Source: CAWKDG01 sp963848355 (GTDB lineage Bacteria; Actinomycetota; Acidimicrobiia; Acidimicrobiales; UBA8190). From it: DNA of 64,000 nucleotides. Numbering within the stretch: the first letter of the stretch is position 1; each line of letters begins with the position of its first letter. The notes beneath the pieces are model-generated. The model had not been told where the DNA came from. It saw only the letters and a program-made list of their open reading frames with translations, and made no database searches. The stretch spans positions 434,001 to 498,000 of the forward strand of contig CAWKDG010000002.1 in NCBI GenBank assembly GCA_963848355.1, given 5' to 3'. A program made the position numbers and the translations under genes. Below are positions 60,168 through 64,000 of this stretch, piece after piece.

Positions 60168-61913
60168 GTGCTCCTGCTCTACCTGATCGGCTTCGTGGGC
60201 GGCCTCGTCGTGGGAATCTCACCGTGCATCTTGCCCGTGCTTCCCGTCATCCTCGTGGCCGGCGCCACCACACCCGTCGCCAGACGCGTGGCCGAAGCGA
60301 GTGGGGCGCCTTCTCCCTCAGCGACGGCCACTGCCACCGCGGCGGCGGTCGTGGGGTCGAGGAACCGTCGCTCCTACGCGGTGATCGCCGGGATCGTCCT
60401 GAGCTTCAGCCTCGTCACCCTGGCCGGCTCGGCGCTTCTGAGCGCCGTCGGACTGCCGCAGGACTTCCTCCGTGATGCCGGCCTGGTCATCCTCGGTGCC
60501 GTGGCCGTCGGGCTCTTGGTGCCCGCTCTGGGTGAGATGCTCGAGCGCCCCTTCGCCCGATTCGGGCGCCACCAACCGACGGGGGGCTCCAGTGGCTTCG
60601 TCCTCGGCCTCGGCCTCGGCGTGCTCTTCACCCCGTGCGCCGGACCGATCCTGAGCGCCATCACGACGGTCGGCGCCACACACCGGGTCGGCTTCACCAG
60701 TGTGATCCTGACGCTGGTCTTCGCCTGCGGTGCCGCCGTCCCCCTCCTCGCCTTCGCGCTGGCGGGTGAACGGCTAGGCGTCCACCTTCGGGCGCACGCC
60801 GTCCTCGTGCGCCAGATCGGCGGCGCCGTTTTGGCGGTGATGACTCTCGTCCTCGCCTTCAGCTGGGCCGACGGTCTCCAGACGGCGCTCCCCGGTTACA
60901 CGAGCGCCTTGCAACGGACCATCGAGGGCGGCTCCTACGCCAAGAAGCAACTGGAAGCGCTCGAAGGTACCTCGGCCGGGAAGCTGACCAGCTGCACGCC
61001 GGGGACGACTCTCGTGCGCTGTGGGCAGGCACCCGCCTTCAAGGGCATCACCAAGTGGCTCAATACGCCCGGGGACAAGCCGATCACGTTGAAATCACTG
61101 CGGGGAAAGGTCGTCCTCGTCGACTTCTGGACATACTCGTGCATCAACTGCCAGCGGTCGCTCCCCCACGTCGAAGCCTGGTACAGCCGCTATCACGCTG
61201 ATGGACTCGAGGTCGTGGGCGTGCACACGCCGGAGTTCGCCTTCGAGCACGTCGTCTCGAACATCGTTTCTGCCGCCCACCAGCTCGGGGTGAGGTACCC
61301 CATCGCCGTGGACAACAACTACGCGACGTGGGACGCCTATTCCAATATGTACTGGCCGGCCGAGTACCTCATCGATGCCACCGGGCAGGTCCGACACGTC
61401 GAATTCGGCGAAGGCGACTACGGAGCCACTGAATCACTCATCCGCGATCTTCTGGTGGCGGCCAATCCCAAGGTGCAGCTCCCGCCTCGGACCGGGGTGC
61501 CCGACAAGACACCGGTCACCCAGCTGACTCCGGAGTCCTACCTCGGGTACAAGTACCAGTTGGCCAACCTGGCCAACTCATCGATCACCCCCGACCGCCC
61601 GGCGACGTACTCCTTCCCGGGGTCGATCCCCCTCGACGACTTCGCCCTGGCGGGGACATGGACGTCGGGGCCCGAGGACCTGACAGCGGGGACAGGGGCG
61701 AAGATCGAGCTGTCCTTCATGGCCGACGACGTCTATCTGGTCCTCGGTGGGTCGGGCACTCTCGACGTGTCGGTGAACGGCCGGCACACGAAGACGATCA
61801 CGGTGGGCGGGACGCCGCGCCTCTACACCCTCGTCGACGGCGCGTACCAGACGTCCACCCTCACCATCGCGGCGTCATCGGGCATCCAGGCCTACGACTT
61901 CACCTTCGGGTAG
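60168..61913 (+). CDS. DipZ-like protein: CcdA/DsbD membrane domain, thioredoxin domain, C-terminal beta domain
   Basis: 581 aa. The N-terminal membrane part has the paired-cysteine helices of CcdA (GISPCILPVLPV and LFTPCAGPILSA) within six or so membrane segments. An extracytoplasmic TlpA-like thioredoxin domain follows, with active site WTYSCINCQRSLPH (about residues 322-335). The C-terminal 130 residues are a carbohydrate-binding-module-like beta sandwich, as in mycobacterial DipZ. Electrons should pass from cytoplasmic thioredoxin across the membrane to outer thiol targets. Start GTG. Confidence 0.88.
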   Translation: MLLLYLIGFVGGLVVGISPCILPVLPVILVAGATTPVARRVAEASGAPSPSATATATAAAVVGSRNRRSYAVIAGIVLSFSLVTLAGSALLSAVGLPQDFLRDAGLVILGAVAVGLLVPALGEMLERPFARFGRHQPTGGSSGFVLGLGLGVLFTPCAGPILSAITTVGATHRVGFTSVILTLVFACGAAVPLLAFALAGERLGVHLRAHAVLVRQIGGAVLAVMTLVLAFSWADGLQTALPGYTSALQRTIEGGSYAKKQLEALEGTSAGKLTSCTPGTTLVRCGQAPAFKGITKWLNTPGDKPITLKSLRGKVVLVDFWTYSCINCQRSLPHVEAWYSRYHADGLEVVGVHTPEFAFEHVVSNIVSAAHQLGVRYPIAVDNNYATWDAYSNMYWPAEYLIDATGQVRHVEFGEGDYGATESLIRDLLVAANPKVQLPPRTGVPDKTPVTQLTPESYLGYKYQLANLANSSITPDRPATYSFPGSIPLDDFALAGTWTSGPEDLTAGTGAKIELSFMADDVYLVLGGSGTLDVSVNGRHTKTITVGGTPRLYTLVDGAYQTSTLTIAASSGIQAYDFTFG

Positions 61914-61949
61914 TCCGCACCTCACTGACGGCGCCGCACGCCTCTCGTC

Positions 61950-62703
61950 TCAGGCGGCCGACGAGTCCGCCGGGGACGGCGACGGCACCTGTGGTCCGAC
62001 GTCGGCCGTCGGGCCCGATTGGACCTCGGCCACGTCGCTGCCGCCGACGACGCCGTGACGCTTGGCGTAACGGTCGACGTAGACCTGATCGGTCAGGCGG
62101 CGGATCTCGAACATGAGCTCATCGGTCACGGAGCGCAGGGCCAGCGGATCGGTAGCCGACGCGTCCTCGAAGCGCGACACGTCGAGAGGAGGACCGAAAC
62201 GGATCGTGACCGACCGGAACGGACGCATCATCTTGGAGCCCCTCGGCTGGACGTCGGTGGTCCCGACGAGGCCGACGGGGATCACGGTGACACCGCAGCC
62301 GATGGCCAACCGGGCCACGCCGGTGTGGCCACGGTAGAGCCGTCCGTCGGGCGAGCGGGTCCCCTCGGGATAGATCCCGAGGATCCCTCCGCCGGTCAGG
62401 ACCTCCTTGGCCGTGGCCAGGGCGCGTTCCGAGGCGCTGCCCCCTTCGCGCCGCATGGGGATCTGGCCGACGGCGCGGAAGAACCACGCCGTCTTCCACG
62501 AGTCGAAGTACTCGGCCTTGGCCACGAAGGTGACGCGCCGAGGCACGACGAGGGGCATGAACAACGAGTCGCAGAAGGCCACGTGGTTCGGCGCCAGGAT
62601 CACCGGCCCGCGCTGCGGGACATGTGTCGAGACCCTCGACCTCGATCCGCCACAGGAGCCGGAAGATAGGGCTGAGCAGGGACTTCACGACCCAGTAGGC
62701 CAC
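61950..62703 (-). CDS. 1-acyl-sn-glycerol-3-phosphate acyltransferase, frameshifted near the start
   Basis: The main frame (from GTG 62603 to 61950) has the PlsC motifs APNHVAFCDSLF (HxxxxD) and GIYPEGTRSPDG. The expected N-terminus, VAYWVVKSLLSPIFRLLWRI and EVEGLD, lies in another frame from GTG 62703. The frames join if one base is removed near 62624, where the minus strand reads GACACATGTC; this would restore LDHVPQRGPVILAPNH. Either a real +1 mutation or a sequencing error. A 217-aa product from GTG 62603 would keep the catalytic motifs but lack the membrane-entry helix. The C-terminal tail is Pro/Ser-rich. Confidence 0.8.
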
Positions 62704-62805
62704 GGGCCCAACGGTAGCGCGCCGGGCACGGCGATGACGCGGTGGCGGCCACGCCGGCGCCGGGTTCATTGACCTCGACGCCGGGCCACCCGTAGCGTCG
62801 TCGCC

Positions 62806-63429
62806 GTGGCACGCCGGCTGACCGCACGAGGGGAGAGGCGGCGCCAGCAGCTCACCGACTTCGCCGCCCAGCAGTTCGCCTCGCAGGGCTACCACCCGAC
62901 GTCGGTGACCGACATCGTCGACGGCCTCGGGGTGGGCAAGGGCGTCTTCTATTGGTACTTCTCCTCCAAGGAGGAACTCTTCCGCCAGATCCTGTCCGAC
63001 GCCCAGCGCGATCTGCGCCGGGCGCAACGCCAGGCCGTGGCCGACGAACCCGACCCCGTCCGGCGCATCGAAGCGGGCATCGGCGCCTCGGTGGCCTGGC
63101 TCGACGACAACCGCCATCTCTTCGTCCTTCTCGAGTTCGCCCGGACCGAGGAGCGCTTCGCCCCCCTCATCCGTCAGGGCGAGGAGCAGGCGGTGGCCGA
63201 CGCTCTGCCCCACGTGAAGGCCGGGATCGCCGCCGGCATGATCCGGCGCGACGACCCGCTCGTGCTCACTCACGCCATCACCGGCGTGACGGCGTACCTG
63301 GCCCGGGTTCTCGTGCTCGAGCAGGGCCGGCCGGCCGACGAGGCGGCCCGCTCGGCCGCCTCGTTCTGCCTCGAGGGGATCCTCTCCCCCGCCGCCGCCC
63401 AGCGCCGGATCGGGCGGGCGGCCGGATAG
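62806..63429 (+). CDS. TetR-family transcriptional regulator
   Basis: 207 aa. The HTH is LTDFAAQQFASQGYHPTSVT, DIVDGLGVGKGVFYWYFSSK. The ligand domain is helical (IGASVAWLDDNRHLFVLLEF). GTG start. It is divergent from the acyltransferase with about 100 bp between, so it may regulate that gene. Ligand unknown. Confidence 0.87.
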   Translation: MARRLTARGERRRQQLTDFAAQQFASQGYHPTSVTDIVDGLGVGKGVFYWYFSSKEELFRQILSDAQRDLRRAQRQAVADEPDPVRRIEAGIGASVAWLDDNRHLFVLLEFARTEERFAPLIRQGEEQAVADALPHVKAGIAAGMIRRDDPLVLTHAITGVTAYLARVLVLEQGRPADEAARSAASFCLEGILSPAAAQRRIGRAAG

Positions 63430-63494
63430 CGGACGGCCGGCGGCGCGTCGGGCGCTCCGCCCGGAGGGCGGTCGCCGGTGCCACACTGACGGAC

Positions 63495-63869
63495 GTGGCC
63501 GAGACGCAGACCTTCCCCATCCTCTACGGCGCCCTCCGCCCGCTGCTGGTCGCCCTCGCGATGGGTCCCGGGCTCTCCGGAGTGGAGCTGACCGACAGCG
63601 AGATGCACGTCCGGATGGGGTGGGCCTTCCGGGCCCGGATACCGCGGACGGCCATCACCGGTGGCCGCCTGGTCTCGGGCCGGGTGGGCGGGATCGGTGT
63701 CCACGGCTGGCGGGGACGCTGGCTCGTGAACGGATCGATGGACAAGATCGTGGGTATCGACATCGATCCCGCCGCCCGCGCCGTCGCCGTCGGAGTTCCG
63801 GTGCGTCTGCGTTACCTGGCGCTCAGCATGGAGAATCCCGACGCCTTCCTCGCCGCGCTGAAGAGCTGA
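63495..63869 (+). CDS. conserved protein of unknown function
   Basis: About 124 aa from GTG 63495. The sequence has regular strands (GVELTDSEMHVRMGWAFRAR, RLVSGRVGGIGVHGWRGRW, AVAVGVPVRLRYLALSME), which suggests a small PH-like or beta-barrel fold. No motif, signal or membrane segment stands out. It follows the TetR gene by 65 bp on the same strand. Family not recognised. Confidence 0.55.
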   Translation: MAETQTFPILYGALRPLLVALAMGPGLSGVELTDSEMHVRMGWAFRARIPRTAITGGRLVSGRVGGIGVHGWRGRWLVNGSMDKIVGIDIDPAARAVAVGVPVRLRYLALSMENPDAFLAALKS

Positions 63870-63879
63870 CGCCGGCGCG

Positions 63880-64000
63880 CTACTGCAGCTTGGTCAAGGT
63901 CCGTCGGAGGTTGCGGACGGCCTGACCGACGCGCTGCTCGTTCTCGATCAGGGCGAAGCGGACGTGGCCGTCACCGCCGGGCCCGAAACCGACCCCGGGC
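63880..64000 (-). CDS. class I/II PLP-dependent aminotransferase, C-terminal end only
   Basis: Only the last 39 residues are in the window: PGVGFGPGGDGHVRFALIE then NEQRVGQAVRNLRRTLTK. This is the usual end of an AlaC/DapC-like aminotransferase, where the Arg of HVRFAL contacts the substrate carboxylate. Which aminotransferase it is cannot be decided from this fragment. Confidence 0.75.
   Translation of the reverse strand, partial: PGVGFGPGGDGHVRFALIENEQRVGQAVRNLRRTLTKLQ

Overview
The window is very GC-rich and densely packed on both strands. It is chromosomal DNA of an actinomycete. Support comes from a mycothiol-type maleylpyruvate isomerase fold protein, an F420-type luciferase-family oxidoreductase, a full-length Lhr helicase, a DipZ-like thiol-redox protein, a B12-dependent ribonucleotide reductase with a C-terminal zinc ribbon, many GTG and a few TTG starts, and no rRNA, tRNA, CRISPR or obvious prophage. 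My best guess, by inference only, is the class Acidimicrobiia. Nearly every gene is ordinary chromosomal housekeeping or catabolic content; no transposase or integrase is visible.

Layout. 0-8 kb: partial ABC-F ATPase, sarcosine-oxidase-like flavoprotein, lytic transglycosylase, thioesterase, an alkyltransferase-like DNA repair protein, an acetyltransferase, a thioredoxin-fold protein and a haloalkane dehalogenase with an NTF2-like partner. 8-18 kb: two DUF4389 membrane paralogues, Lon protease with a strong hairpin after it, and Lhr. 18-30 kb: cupin, a PAS-PAS-GGDEF-EAL protein, a membrane-anchored GH43 enzyme beside a coiled-coil paralogue, NUDIX hydrolase, serine hydrolase, nucleoside phosphorylase, and a four-gene operon carrying three two-repeat YbjQ-like proteins. 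30-35.5 kb: a nucleobase salvage island (adenosine deaminase, NCS1 permease, three phosphoribosyltransferases, yeast-type cytosine deaminase). 35.5-40.6 kb: small proteins, a HAD phosphatase, a solitary bS18 with a long tail, a large sulfatase. 40.6-51 kb: several one-component regulatory cassettes (ArsR with two SRPBCC genes, P450 with TetR, ArsR with an MFS exporter), each with a visible inverted repeat. 51-56.2 kb: nrdJ interrupted by two inteins. 56.2-64 kb: glycerol kinase, an MFS exporter fused to a winged-helix domain, a DipZ-like protein, a frameshifted acyltransferase, a TetR regulator and the end of an aminotransferase.

The most notable points are: (1) both nrdJ inteins sit immediately before cysteines that match the catalytic cysteines of class II reductase; (2) the YbjQ-like operon; (3) a recurring pattern of 11-18 bp tandem duplications lying across gene ends and in short spacers; (4) two genes that each carry one extra base, one of them inside a C7 tract; (5) long inverted repeats in front of the P450, SRPBCC and MFS cassettes. 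No clearly new defence system or mobile system was found.
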